From Ramlibacter algicola (lineage in GTDB: Bacteria > Pseudomonadota > Gammaproteobacteria > Burkholderiales > Burkholderiaceae_C), in assembly GCF_016641735.1 (NCBI RefSeq), contig NZ_JAEDAO010000001.1:4092001-4156000 (forward strand): a stretch of 64,000 nt of DNA, read 5' to 3'. Below the pieces are notes generated by a model. The model was not told the origin of the DNA, did no database searches, and saw nothing but the letters and a program-made list of their open reading frames with translations. This document shows, piece after piece, positions 35,143 to 43,253 of this stretch. Each line of letters begins with the position of its first letter. Position 1 is the first letter of the stretch. Both the position numbers and the translations under genes were made by a program.

Positions 35143-36539
35143 AGCTGTCGCCGGACCCGCCGCGGCTGGCCTCGCGCCTGCTGCGCCACGTGCTGGTGCC
35201 GCTGGCACTCACGTGGGTCGCGGGGACGGCGGTCTCGGCGGGCATCGCCTACTGGTTCACGCAGCGCGCGTTCGACCGCTCGCTGCTCGACGACGCCGCG
35301 CTGCTGGCGTCCAACGTGCAGCAGCACGGCGACTTGCTGGAGCTCGGGCTGACGACACGGGAAGTCAACCGCGTGCTGTTCGACCAGGTCGAGACGACCT
35401 ACTTCAGCGTGCGGCAGAAGGACGGCACGCACATCGCCGGCGTGCGCGAGCTGGCGATGCGGCCGGTGGAGCCGCCGGTCACGTACCGCTTCGCCGACCT
35501 GGAACTGCACGGCCAGCAGCTGCGCGCCGTCACGCTGCACCGGGACGAGCCGGTGCCCTTCGACGTCGTGGTGGCGGAAACGACGCTGGGCCGCAGCGTC
35601 GTGCTGCAGCGGCTCGCGGTGTTCTCGCTGCTGCCGCAATTGCTGCTGCTCGGCATGCTGGGCTGGTGGCTGCACCGCGCGATCCGCAGCGACCTGCGGC
35701 CGCTGGCGCAGCTGCAGGAAGCGCTGGGGCGCCGCAGCGCCAACGATCTCGCTGCGATCCACGTCGAGGCGACGACGCACGACGTCGCCACGCTGGCCGC
35801 GGCGCTGAATGCGCTGTTCGCGCGGCTCGAACGCAGCGTGCGCGCGCAGCGCGAGTTCGCGGGCAACGTCGCGCACGAGCTGCGCACCCCGCTGGCGGGC
35901 ATCCGCGCCCTGGCCGACTACGGGCTGCAGCAGACGGACCCGCACTCGTGGCGCGAGCAGCTGGAACGCATCGCGGCCAGCCAGGCACGCGCCAGCCGGC
36001 TGGTGGACCAGCTGCTGGACCTGGCGCTCGCGCTGGAGGCGGAAGCCGGGCTCAAGCTCGAAGCGGTGCAGCTGGACGCCCTGGTGCGCGATGCGGTGCT
36101 GCGCTTCCTGCCGCGCGCCGACGCGAGCGGCGTCGACCTCGGCGCCGTCGGCATCGATGCGCCTTGCACGGTGCAGGCCGACGCGACGCTGGTCGACGGC
36201 ATCCTGACCAACCTGCTGGACAACGCGTTGCGCTACGGCTCTGCCGGTGCCGACGACGCGTCGGCGGTGACGGTGGCGATCGAGCACCGAGACGGCGACG
36301 TCGTGCTCTCGGTGCAGGACAACGGGCCCGGGTTGCCCGACGACGTGCAGGCGCAGCTGGTGCACCGCGGCAGGCAAGGCCAGCTGGGCCAGCTGCTGGG
36401 CCAGGGCGCCGGGCTGGGCCTCGCGCTGGTGTCGCAGTACGCGACGCTGATGGGCGCGCAGATGACGCTGGGCTCCGGCCCCGCCGGCCGCGGCTGGCTG
36501 TGCGAGATCCGGTTCCGCGACCCGCCCGCGGCGGCGTGA
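35139..36539 (+). CDS. TctE/QseC-like sensor histidine kinase (second pair)
   Basis: This 466-aa kinase starts at a TTG overlapping the regulator stop. It has an N-terminal helix ([20 protein letters not shown]), a periplasmic 2CSK_N-type sensor ([20 protein letters not shown]), a second helix ([16 protein letters not shown]), HAMP, HisKA ([14 protein letters not shown]) and HATPase ([22 protein letters not shown]). TTG is chosen because no ATG or GTG start gives the first helix. It is similar in layout to the TctE at 30152, so the two may have arisen by duplication. Confidence 0.85.
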   Translation: MKLSPDPPRLASRLLRHVLVPLALTWVAGTAVSAGIAYWFTQRAFDRSLLDDAALLASNVQQHGDLLELGLTTREVNRVLFDQVETTYFSVRQKDGTHIAGVRELAMRPVEPPVTYRFADLELHGQQLRAVTLHRDEPVPFDVVVAETTLGRSVVLQRLAVFSLLPQLLLLGMLGWWLHRAIRSDLRPLAQLQEALGRRSANDLAAIHVEATTHDVATLAAALNALFARLERSVRAQREFAGNVAHELRTPLAGIRALADYGLQQTDPHSWREQLERIAASQARASRLVDQLLDLALALEAEAGLKLEAVQLDALVRDAVLRFLPRADASGVDLGAVGIDAPCTVQADATLVDGILTNLLDNALRYGSAGADDASAVTVAIEHRDGDVVLSVQDNGPGLPDDVQAQLVHRGRQGQLGQLLGQGAGLGLALVSQYATLMGAQMTLGSGPAGRGWLCEIRFRDPPAAA

Positions 36540-36542
36540 CCG

Positions 36543-37220
36543 TCAGCTCGCCAGCAGCGCCGGCAGGTCGGCCATGGCCGTGAGGATCTCGCGCGCGCCG
36601 GCTTCACGCAGCGCGGCGGGCGCGTCATGGCCGGCTTCGGGCGGGCTGTAGCCGAACACCGTCGCCCCGGCGGCGACACCGGCCGTGGTGCCGGGCACGG
36701 TGTCCTCGACGACGGCGCAGCGGCGCGCATCCACGCCCAGCGCCGCGGCGGCCGCGAGGTAGACGTCCGGCGCGGGCTTGGACCGCGGCATCTCGTGGCC
36801 GCTGAAGATGCGGCCTTCGAAGAAGCGCATCAATCCGCAGAGCCGCAGTTGCAGCTCGACCTTGGCGCGGTCGGCGCCGCTGGCACAGGCGATGCGGCCT
36901 TCGTACATCGCGTGCACGCGCTCGACGGCTTCGACCGCGCCGGGCACCGCCTGCACGCGCCGTTGCAGTTGCCCGTCGCGCCGCGCGCGGAACTGCGCCA
37001 GCCAGTCCTCGGTCAAGGGGCGGCCGGTGTGCTTCTCGATCAGGGCGCGCTGGTCGCGCACCATGCGACCGAGGAACAGCCGCATGCACTCGGCCGGGGT
37101 GAGGCGCCAGCCGGCTTCCTCGAGCATGTCGCGCAGGACGCCGTTGGTGATGGATTCGCTGTCGACAAGGACGCCGTCGCAATCGAACAGCACGGCATCG
37201 AAACGGGAGGGTTCAGGCAT
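36543..37220 (-). CDS. HAD-superfamily hydrolase (beta-phosphoglucomutase/phosphatase-like)
   Basis: This 225-aa protein has all HAD motifs: FDCDGVLVDSES (nucleophile Asp), CASGAD (motif II), KPAPDVYL (motif III Lys) and VVEDTVPGTTAG (motif IV acids). The helical cap (residues 20-85) is of the small-sugar phosphatase type. The substrate is unknown. It is convergent with the second sensor kinase, 3 bases away. Confidence 0.87.
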   Translation of the reverse strand: MPEPSRFDAVLFDCDGVLVDSESITNGVLRDMLEEAGWRLTPAECMRLFLGRMVRDQRALIEKHTGRPLTEDWLAQFRARRDGQLQRRVQAVPGAVEAVERVHAMYEGRIACASGADRAKVELQLRLCGLMRFFEGRIFSGHEMPRSKPAPDVYLAAAAALGVDARRCAVVEDTVPGTTAGVAAGATVFGYSPPEAGHDAPAALREAGAREILTAMADLPALLAS

Positions 37221-37303
37221 GGGCGCGGCATCCTACCAAGCGGCCCGGATGGGCCATGCACGCGGCACCACGGCGGTGGTGCCCGCCGCTAGCATGGCGG
37301 TCC

Positions 37304-37870
37304 ATGCCCGACCTGCAGGCCGCCACCGCGGACGCCGTGCTGCACGCCGGTGGCGAGGAGCTGTTCGACGCGGCCGTGCTGTTCACCGACATGCGCGGCT
37401 CGTCCGACCTCGTCACGCGCACCGCCCCGCACGAGTTCTTCCACCTGCTCAACGCGACCTTGAGCGCGCAGGCGGCGGTCGTGCGCGCGTGCGGCGGCGA
37501 GGTGGTGAAGTACACCGGCGACGGCCTGCTGGCGGTGTTTCGCGGCGCCTCGCGTGCGTGGCAGGCCTTGCGCTGCGCCACGGCGCTCGCGGGCGAGACG
37601 CACTGCGAACTGCCGTTCGGCCTGGGCGTCGCCGAAGGACCGGTGCTCGCCGGCCTGGTCGGCCCCGAAGGCCTGCACCGCCAGCCCGACGTGGTCGGCG
37701 CCCCCGTGCACCTGGCGGCGCGCCTGTGCGCGATGGCCGATGCCGGCGAGGTGCTGGCGACGAGCGCGGTGCGCGACGCAGCGCACTGGCGCCAAGGCGT
37801 GAAGGACGTCGGGCCGATGCTGGTCGCCGGCTTTCCGGCGCCGGTGGCCTGCGTGGCGCTGCGCGGCTAG
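37304..37870 (+). CDS. Stand-alone class III adenylate cyclase domain
   Basis: This 188-aa protein is little more than one class III cyclase domain. Metal-binding Asp residues are in LFTDMRGSSD and YTGDGLLAVF, and a purine-specifying Lys is in EVVKYTGDG. In the helix PVHLAARL the transition-state Arg is present, but the usual Asn is replaced by His. It lacks a sensor or membrane domain. It overlaps the convergent KTSC gene by 4 bases. It may be a weak cyclase or need a partner. The start at 37304 is the Met nearest the conserved fold. Confidence 0.75.
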   Translation: MPDLQAATADAVLHAGGEELFDAAVLFTDMRGSSDLVTRTAPHEFFHLLNATLSAQAAVVRACGGEVVKYTGDGLLAVFRGASRAWQALRCATALAGETHCELPFGLGVAEGPVLAGLVGPEGLHRQPDVVGAPVHLAARLCAMADAGEVLATSAVRDAAHWRQGVKDVGPMLVAGFPAPVACVALRG

Positions 37871-38166
37871 GAGCCGCTGCCGTCCGTGCCGTCCGTGTCG
37901 TCCGCTTCGCGGAACAGGTCCGACAGCGACTTGCCCGGCGCGCCGGCTTTCTTCAGCCGCGGCTCGCCCTTCGGGTATTCCTCGGCGATGCGGTCTTCCC
38001 AGTAGGTGGCCGGGTTCGGCGCCGAACACAGGCGCCGGAACACCTCGGCGGGCACGTGCTTGTACGCGAGGATGCTGCCGTTGTCGAAGCGCAGGTCCAG
38101 TTGCTGCGAGCCGGCGTCGTAGTCGGCTTCGCGGATGCGGCCGGAGGTGAAGGTCTTGGCGGTCAT
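37867..38166 (-). CDS. KTSC-domain protein
   Basis: This 99-aa soluble protein fits the small KTSC domain: IREADYDAGSQQLDLRFDNG, then YKHVPAEVFRRLCSAPNPAT and an acidic Gly/Asp tail (DDTDGTDGSGS). The domain is found alone or on lysyl-tRNA-synthetase-like proteins and in phage; its role is unknown. Confidence 0.8.
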   Translation of the reverse strand: MTAKTFTSGRIREADYDAGSQQLDLRFDNGSILAYKHVPAEVFRRLCSAPNPATYWEDRIAEEYPKGEPRLKKAGAPGKSLSDLFREADDTDGTDGSGS

Positions 38167-38181
38167 GGGGTCCTCCGAGGA

Positions 38182-38274
38182 TCGTCATTCACGCGGAGGC
38201 GGGAATCCATCGCTTCCGCCTTCCATGGCGCCCGCAATGGAAGCGATGGGTCCCCGCCTTCGCGGGGACGACGG
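38182..38274. repeat. REP-like palindromic repeat, subfamily A (two arms)
   Basis: Left arm ACGCGGAGGCGGGAATCCAT with CGCTTCC; right arm GGAAGCGATGGGTCCCCGCC with TTCGCGGGGACGACG. It is the inverted version of the element at 24986-25070. It lies between the KTSC gene and ychJ. Confidence 0.8.
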
Positions 38275-38284
38275 ACTGTCGCCG

Positions 38285-38683
38285 TCACCGCATCTCCCCG
38301 TCCACGTACACCCAGCGGCCGTCGGCGTCGCGCTCGAAGCGGCTGCGCTCGTGGATGCGGCCGCCGCGTCCGGCGGCGCGGAAACGCGCGACGAATTCCA
38401 CTTCCGCGTGGTCCGGATCGATCACGCGGTGCTCGCGCACCTCGAGGCCCAGCCACTTGGTCGGTGCCTCGAGCTCGGGCACGTCGGGGCGGTGGTCCGG
38501 ATGCCAGGTGCGCCACAGGTACTCGCCATCGAGCAGCACGAACGCGGTGTAGCGCGAGCGCATGAGCGCCTCGGCATCGGGCGCCGGCGCACCGGCCAGC
38601 AGCGGCCCGCAGCACTGGCCGAAGGCGCGCACGCGGCCCTTCGCATCGGTGCGGCCGCAGGGGCAGGGATCGGTGTCTTTCAT
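38285..38683 (-). CDS. YchJ-family protein (UPF0225) with SEC-C-like zinc motif
   Basis: This 132-aa protein starts with DPCPCG and QCCGPLL, a SEC-C-type zinc motif, then the NTF2-like domain with SRYTAFVLLDGEYLWRTWHP and SRFERDADGRWVYVDGE. The family function is unknown. It overlaps the glutaredoxin gene by 4 bases and is the last gene of the long minus-strand run. Confidence 0.87.
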   Translation of the reverse strand: MKDTDPCPCGRTDAKGRVRAFGQCCGPLLAGAPAPDAEALMRSRYTAFVLLDGEYLWRTWHPDHRPDVPELEAPTKWLGLEVREHRVIDPDHAEVEFVARFRAAGRGGRIHERSRFERDADGRWVYVDGEMR

Positions 38684-39612
38684 CGCGGCAGTCCCGATTC
38701 GGTTTCGTCGCCCACGTCCACCGTCGCGGGCCGAGGCACCACTTCGAACGTGCGCGTCCCGTTCTCGCGCCGCGCGCGCACGAGCGCGTGCGGATCGAGC
38801 ATGCGGCAGTCCGGCGCCGGCGCACCGGCAGCCGGCACGTGTTGCAGGCAGGCCGCCTGCAGCACCTGCAGCTGGCTGGTGAGCCCGCGTGGCAGCAGCT
38901 CGGCACCCACCAGCGTGGTCGGGATCGCGTGGCGGCCGGTCGCCTGCAGCGCGAGCGACTCGCGCCAGCCGGACTCGACGTCGACCTCGGCGAACGGCAG
39001 CCGCGCCGCGCGCAGCCGCGTGCGCAGGTCGGCGCAATAGGGGCACCAGCGGGTCGTGAGCACGGTCACCTGCCCTGGCGCGGCACCGCGCGCGGGATGG
39101 AACATCGCCAGCGCGCGCGGCAGCACCAGCATCTGCACCAGCAGCGCGGCCGCGAACAGCACCAGTCCTGCGAGCGACAGGCGCTTGAGGCGCGTCATCA
39201 GGTCGGCCTGCACGTGCCAGCGCCACAGCCGTGCCAGGGGCGAGGCCGGCTCGGCGGATGGCGCTTCGGCGGCGAGCGCGGCCGCGTCGCGCCGGACCGC
39301 ATCGCGGTCGACGTAGCGAGACAGCACCGGCCACTGCGCGCCGGCCAGCACGAAGAAGCGCGCGACCCCCGCGAGCCAGGCACCCACGATTGCGAGCCCC
39401 AGGAACCCCAGTTCCAGCAGGCTGCGGCCCGGCCACGCGAGCAGCAGCACCAGCAGCGCGGCCACCGCCACGATCCACGCCAACAGCACCACGATGCGGC
39501 CGGCGCGCACCGTGCGCTCGCCGTGGTCGTCGCGTTCGAAGGCACGGGCAAGCGTCAGCAGCGCGTTCCGCTCGCGCGGCGTGGTGGTGGGCGGCTGCGG
39601 CTGCGGAGTCAC
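38680..39612 (-). CDS. Membrane-anchored glutaredoxin-like protein
   Basis: This 310-aa protein has an N-terminal pair of membrane segments (IVVLLAWIVAVAALLVLLLA; FLGLAIVGAWLAGVARFFVL), a third helix near 140-165, and a glutaredoxin domain from about 180 with the active site TTRWCPYCADLRTRL and the cis-Pro loop AIPTTLV. It may reduce disulfides at the membrane. The GTG start at 39612 overlaps the acyl-CoA dehydrogenase stop (GTGA). It is unusual to find this between acd and ychJ. Confidence 0.75.
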   Translation of the reverse strand: MTPQPQPPTTTPRERNALLTLARAFERDDHGERTVRAGRIVVLLAWIVAVAALLVLLLAWPGRSLLELGFLGLAIVGAWLAGVARFFVLAGAQWPVLSRYVDRDAVRRDAAALAAEAPSAEPASPLARLWRWHVQADLMTRLKRLSLAGLVLFAAALLVQMLVLPRALAMFHPARGAAPGQVTVLTTRWCPYCADLRTRLRAARLPFAEVDVESGWRESLALQATGRHAIPTTLVGAELLPRGLTSQLQVLQAACLQHVPAAGAPAPDCRMLDPHALVRARRENGTRTFEVVPRPATVDVGDETESGLPR

Positions 39613-40739
39613 CCCAGGGCGCGCTGGATGAGGATCTTCTGCACGTCGGACGTGCCCTCGTAGATCTGGCAGACGCGCACGTCGCGCCAGATCCGTTCGA
39701 CGGGGAAGTCGCTGACGTACCCGTAGCCGCCGAGCGTCTGGATGGCGGCGCTGCACACGCGCTCGGCCATCTCGCTGGCGAACAGCTTGGCCATCGCCGC
39801 CTCCTTCAGGCAGGGCCGGCCCGCGTCGCGCAGGCTGGCCGCATGCCAGATCAGCTGGCGCGCGGCTTCGATCTGCGTCGCGCAGTCCGCGAGGCGGAAG
39901 CCCACGGCCTGGTGGTCGAAGATCGCCTTGCCGAAACTCTGGCGCTCCTTCGCGTAGGCCACCGCGACGTCGAACGCGCTGCGCGCCATGCCCACGCTCT
40001 GCGCGGCGATGCCGATGCGGCCGCCCTCGAGCGCCGACAACGCGATCTTGTAGCCCTCACCCTCCTCGCCGATCAGGTGGTCGGCCGGGATGCGGCAGTT
40101 GTCGAAGTTGACCTGCGCGGTGTCGCTCGAATGCTGGCCGACCTTGTCCTCCAGCCGCGCGACGACGTAGCCGGGCGTCTCGGTGGGCACCATGAACGCG
40201 CTCATGCCGCGCTTGCCGGCGCCCTTGTCGGTCACCGCGATCACGATGGCGACGTGGCCGTTCTTGCCGCTGGTGATGAACTGCTTGACGCCGTTGAGCA
40301 CGTAGCCGTCGCCGTCTCGCGTGGCCGTCGTGCGCAACGCCGCGGCGTCACTGCCCACGTGCGGCTCGGTGAGGCAGAAGGCACCGAGCAACTTGCCTTG
40401 GGCAAGCGGCACCAGCCAGCGCTTCTTCTGCGCCGCGTTGCCGTAGCGCATGAGGATGGCGTTGACCGGGCAGTTGGTGACGCTGATCGCCGTGCTGGTG
40501 CCGCCGTCACCGGCCGCGATCTCCTCCAGCACGAGCGCGAGCGTCACGTAGTCGAGGCCGGCGCCGCCGAACTCCTCGGGTACGCAAATGCCATACGCGC
40601 CGAGCTCCGCGAGGCCCTTGTGCACCTCGCGCGGGAAGGTGTGGTCCTTGTCCCATCGGGCGGCGTTCGGCCACAACTGGTCCTGCGCGAACGCACGGAC
40701 GGCGTCGCGGATCATTTCCTGGTCTTGGGTCAGCAGCAT
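39609..40739 (-). CDS. Acyl-CoA dehydrogenase (short/branched-chain type)
   Basis: This 376-aa FAD enzyme has CLTEPHVGSDAAALRT and YVLNGVKQFITSG for flavin and substrate binding and a catalytic Glu in QIYEGTSDVQKI near the C-terminus, the place used by medium-, short- and branched-chain enzymes. It oxidises acyl-CoA esters and passes electrons to ETF. It follows the SDR gene by 18 bases and overlaps the glutaredoxin gene. Confidence 0.9.
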   Translation of the reverse strand: MLLTQDQEMIRDAVRAFAQDQLWPNAARWDKDHTFPREVHKGLAELGAYGICVPEEFGGAGLDYVTLALVLEEIAAGDGGTSTAISVTNCPVNAILMRYGNAAQKKRWLVPLAQGKLLGAFCLTEPHVGSDAAALRTTATRDGDGYVLNGVKQFITSGKNGHVAIVIAVTDKGAGKRGMSAFMVPTETPGYVVARLEDKVGQHSSDTAQVNFDNCRIPADHLIGEEGEGYKIALSALEGGRIGIAAQSVGMARSAFDVAVAYAKERQSFGKAIFDHQAVGFRLADCATQIEAARQLIWHAASLRDAGRPCLKEAAMAKLFASEMAERVCSAAIQTLGGYGYVSDFPVERIWRDVRVCQIYEGTSDVQKILIQRALG

Positions 40740-40757
40740 GCGTGTCGTGTGTCCGGC

Positions 40758-41426
40758 TCACCAGCCGTCGAAGGGGCGGCCATTGTGGTCGAGAAAGGCG
40801 CCGGAGTCGGCGCGGCGCGCGGCGGCGATCGCGCGGCGCATGTCGCCGACGCTGCGCTCCACCGTCAACGGCGCGCCCGGGCCGCCCATGTCGGTCTTCA
40901 CCCAGCCCGGGCTGATGGCCAGGAAGATGGCTTGCGGGTACTCGTGGCTGGCGGCCTTCACCACCATGTTCAGGGCGGCCTTGCTCGCGCGGTACAGCCA
41001 GCCGAAGCTGGAGCCCGTGCCGGCGATGTGGCCCATCTCGCTCGTGATGAACACGAACCTGCCATGCGCGGCCGCGACGAGCGGGGCGACCTCCGGGATC
41101 GCCTGCATCGCGCCGAGCACGTTGGTGTGCATCACGCGGTCGAAGTCGTCCTGCGACGGCGCCTCCTGCGCGCCGGCCGTGCTGTAGACGCCGGCCACGT
41201 AGAGGGCGAGGTCGATCTTCGCGCCATCGAGCTGCGACGCCAGGGCACCGATGCTGGCGGGCTGCGCAACGTCGACGTCCAGCGCCTTCGCGCCGAGCGC
41301 CTCGATGGCTTCCAGCCCTTTCGCGTCACGCGCGGTGGCAATGACGCGATCCCCCGCCGCGCGGCACTGCCGCACGAACTCGCGCCCGATGCCTCGCGAG
41401 GCGCCGATGACGAGGACTGTTGCCAT
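40758..41426 (-). CDS. Short-chain dehydrogenase/reductase
   Basis: This 222-aa SDR has the cofactor motif GASRGIGREF, NVLG, Ser in FITSEMG and the active-site YRASK. The substrate loop and C-terminus are short. The preference for NADP is suggested by the Arg after the Gly motif. The start at 41426 is the natural ATG. It lies between a hairpin repeat and acd, and shares their strand; the substrate is unknown. Confidence 0.88.
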   Translation of the reverse strand: MATVLVIGASRGIGREFVRQCRAAGDRVIATARDAKGLEAIEALGAKALDVDVAQPASIGALASQLDGAKIDLALYVAGVYSTAGAQEAPSQDDFDRVMHTNVLGAMQAIPEVAPLVAAAHGRFVFITSEMGHIAGTGSSFGWLYRASKAALNMVVKAASHEYPQAIFLAISPGWVKTDMGGPGAPLTVERSVGDMRRAIAAARRADSGAFLDHNGRPFDGW

Positions 41427-41447
41427 ATCGAGGCCCTCAAGAACTCC

Positions 41448-41547
41448 CGAACGCAGAGGGCGCAGAGCAAGCGCAGAAGTCGCAGAAGAAAACCATGGAA
41501 TGGATTCTCCTGTGTGCTCTGCGCTTGCCCTGCGCCCTCTGCGTTCG
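41448..41547. repeat. 30-bp near-perfect inverted repeat between thiolase and SDR genes
   Basis: Left arm 41448-41477 begins CGAACGCAGAGGGCGCAGAG; right arm 41518-41547 is its reverse complement with one mismatch. The spacer is 40 bases. The arms consist of near-repeats of GCAGAG-type units, like the dispersed 'AACGCAGAG' repeats known from many soil bacteria. It can form a long hairpin in the mRNA between the two genes, possibly weakening read-through. Confidence 0.85.
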
Positions 41548-41560
41548 GGTATCCGCCTGC

Positions 41561-42745
41561 TTACAGCAGCTCGAGCGCCACCGCGGTGCCCTCGCCGCCG
41601 CCGATGCACAGCGTGGCGATGCCGCGCTTGCCGCCGCGGGCTTGCAGGGCGTGGATCAGGGTGACCATGATGCGCGCGCCGGAAGCGCCGATCGGGTGGC
41701 CCAGCGCGCAGGCGCCGCCGTTGACGTTGACGATGTCGTGCGACACCTTCAGCTCCTCCATCAGCGCCATGGGCACGACGGCGAAGGCCTCGTTGACTTC
41801 CCACAGGTCGACGTCGGCGACCTTCCAGCCGGTCTTCTGCAGCAGCTTCTGCGTGGCACCCACCGGGGCGGTGGTGAACCAGTTCGGTTCCTGGGCGTGC
41901 ATCGAGTGGCCGACGATGCGGGCCAGCGGCTTGCAGCCCAGGCGCTTGGCGGTGCTCTCGGTCATCATGACCAGCGCGGCGGCGCCGTCGTTGATCGACG
42001 ACGACGAAGCGGCGGTGATCGTGCCGCCGTCCTTCTTGAACGCCGGCTTGAGCGTGGCGATCTTGTCGATCTTGACCTTGCCCGGGCCTTCGTCCTTGCT
42101 GATCACCGTCTCGCCGGCGCGGGTCTTCACCGTGACGGGCGTGATCTCCTTGGCGAACGCGCCGGATTCGGTGGCCTTCTGCGCACGCGTCACCGAAGCG
42201 ATGGCGAACGCGTCCTGCGCTTCGCGGGTGAACTTGTACTTGGCGGCGCAGTCCTCGCCGAAGGTGCCCATGGAGCGGCCGGCCTCGTAGGCGTCCTCCA
42301 GGCCGTCCAGCATCATGTGGTCGTAGACCTTGTCGTGGCCCATGCGGTAGCCGCCGCGGCCCTTGAGCAGCAGGTAGGGCGCGTTGGTCATGCTCTCCAT
42401 GCCACCGGCGACCATCACCTCGTGGCTGCCGGCCAGCAGCATGTCGTGCGCGAACATCGCGGCCTTCATGCCCGAGCCGCACATCTTGGACAGCGTGACG
42501 GCGCCGGCGCTCTTGGGCAGGCCGCCCTTGAACGCGGCCTGGCGCGCGGGCGCCTGTCCCTGGCCGGCCATCAGGCAGTTGCCGAACAGCACCTCGCCGA
42601 CGGCGTCGGCCGAGATGCCCGAGCGCTCGACGGCGGCCTTGATGGCGGCGCCGCCGAGGTCGTGCGCGGAGAGGGTGGAAAAGTCGCCCTGGAACGACCC
42701 CATCGGGGTGCGGGCGGCGCTGACGATGACGACGGAATCAGCCAT
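41561..42745 (-). CDS. Acetyl-CoA C-acetyltransferase (thiolase)
   Basis: This 394-aa thiolase has the acyl-accepting Cys in SKMCGSGMKA (about residue 89), NEAFAVVP, the catalytic His in GGACALGHPIGASG and the second Cys in LCIGGGEGTA. It joins two acetyl-CoA or cleaves acetoacetyl-CoA, linking to ketone, leucine or PHB metabolism. It overlaps the small membrane gene by 8 bases. Confidence 0.92.
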   Translation of the reverse strand: MADSVVIVSAARTPMGSFQGDFSTLSAHDLGGAAIKAAVERSGISADAVGEVLFGNCLMAGQGQAPARQAAFKGGLPKSAGAVTLSKMCGSGMKAAMFAHDMLLAGSHEVMVAGGMESMTNAPYLLLKGRGGYRMGHDKVYDHMMLDGLEDAYEAGRSMGTFGEDCAAKYKFTREAQDAFAIASVTRAQKATESGAFAKEITPVTVKTRAGETVISKDEGPGKVKIDKIATLKPAFKKDGGTITAASSSSINDGAAALVMMTESTAKRLGCKPLARIVGHSMHAQEPNWFTTAPVGATQKLLQKTGWKVADVDLWEVNEAFAVVPMALMEELKVSHDIVNVNGGACALGHPIGASGARIMVTLIHALQARGGKRGIATLCIGGGEGTAVALELL

Positions 42746-43253
42746 TGAGTGCTCCTATGGATGGCGAAAGGATGGAATGGGAGACCCCGCGCTCCTCGTC
42801 GACGAGGCGGCGCAGGTAGTCCTGGAACTGCGGGTCCTCGCCGCGCAGCAGCAGCGGCAGGGCGTTGCGGAAATCGTCGCGGCGGCACCATTCGCGCATG
42901 TAGTCGTCCCAGCTGTTCCAGCGGCGCCGCTCGTCCTCGCCCATGCGGGGCTTCCAGGCCACGAGGTAGGCCCGCTCGAAGAGGGAAATCAGCATATCGA
43001 AGATCACCAGCATGCGCTCGCGCTGCTCGGGTGACGGGTCCGGCAGTGGGGTGGCGGTGCGCAGCTGCAGGTCCGGATGGGCCAGCACGACCTTGAGGAA
43101 ATCGTTGTACGCGTCGGAGAGCAGCTGGTACTGCGCCTCTTCCTCGTTGTCGCGCTCCTTGCGCTGCTCGAACGCGAAGAACACGATCGCGAACGGCAGG
43201 CCCAGCGCCGTGACGACGAAGCTGGCCAGCTCCCACGCATCGCGCGCGGTCAT
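42738..43253 (-). CDS. Small membrane-anchored protein between aceK and thiolase
   Basis: This 171-aa protein has one N-terminal membrane segment ([20 protein letters not shown]) and then a soluble helical domain ([37 protein letters not shown]). No family is recognised with certainty. Overlaps of 4 bases with aceK and 8 bases with the thiolase show tight coupling. Proteins of this form may be scaffolds or regulators, but no role can be claimed. Confidence 0.7.
   Translation of the reverse strand: MTARDAWELASFVVTALGLPFAIVFFAFEQRKERDNEEEAQYQLLSDAYNDFLKVVLAHPDLQLRTATPLPDPSPEQRERMLVIFDMLISLFERAYLVAWKPRMGEDERRRWNSWDDYMREWCRRDDFRNALPLLLRGEDPQFQDYLRRLVDEERGVSHSILSPSIGALNG

Noticed and set aside
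41448..41547. Short CRISPR-like array
   Set aside because: There are two inverted arms, not direct repeats with equal spacers, and no cas gene is nearby.
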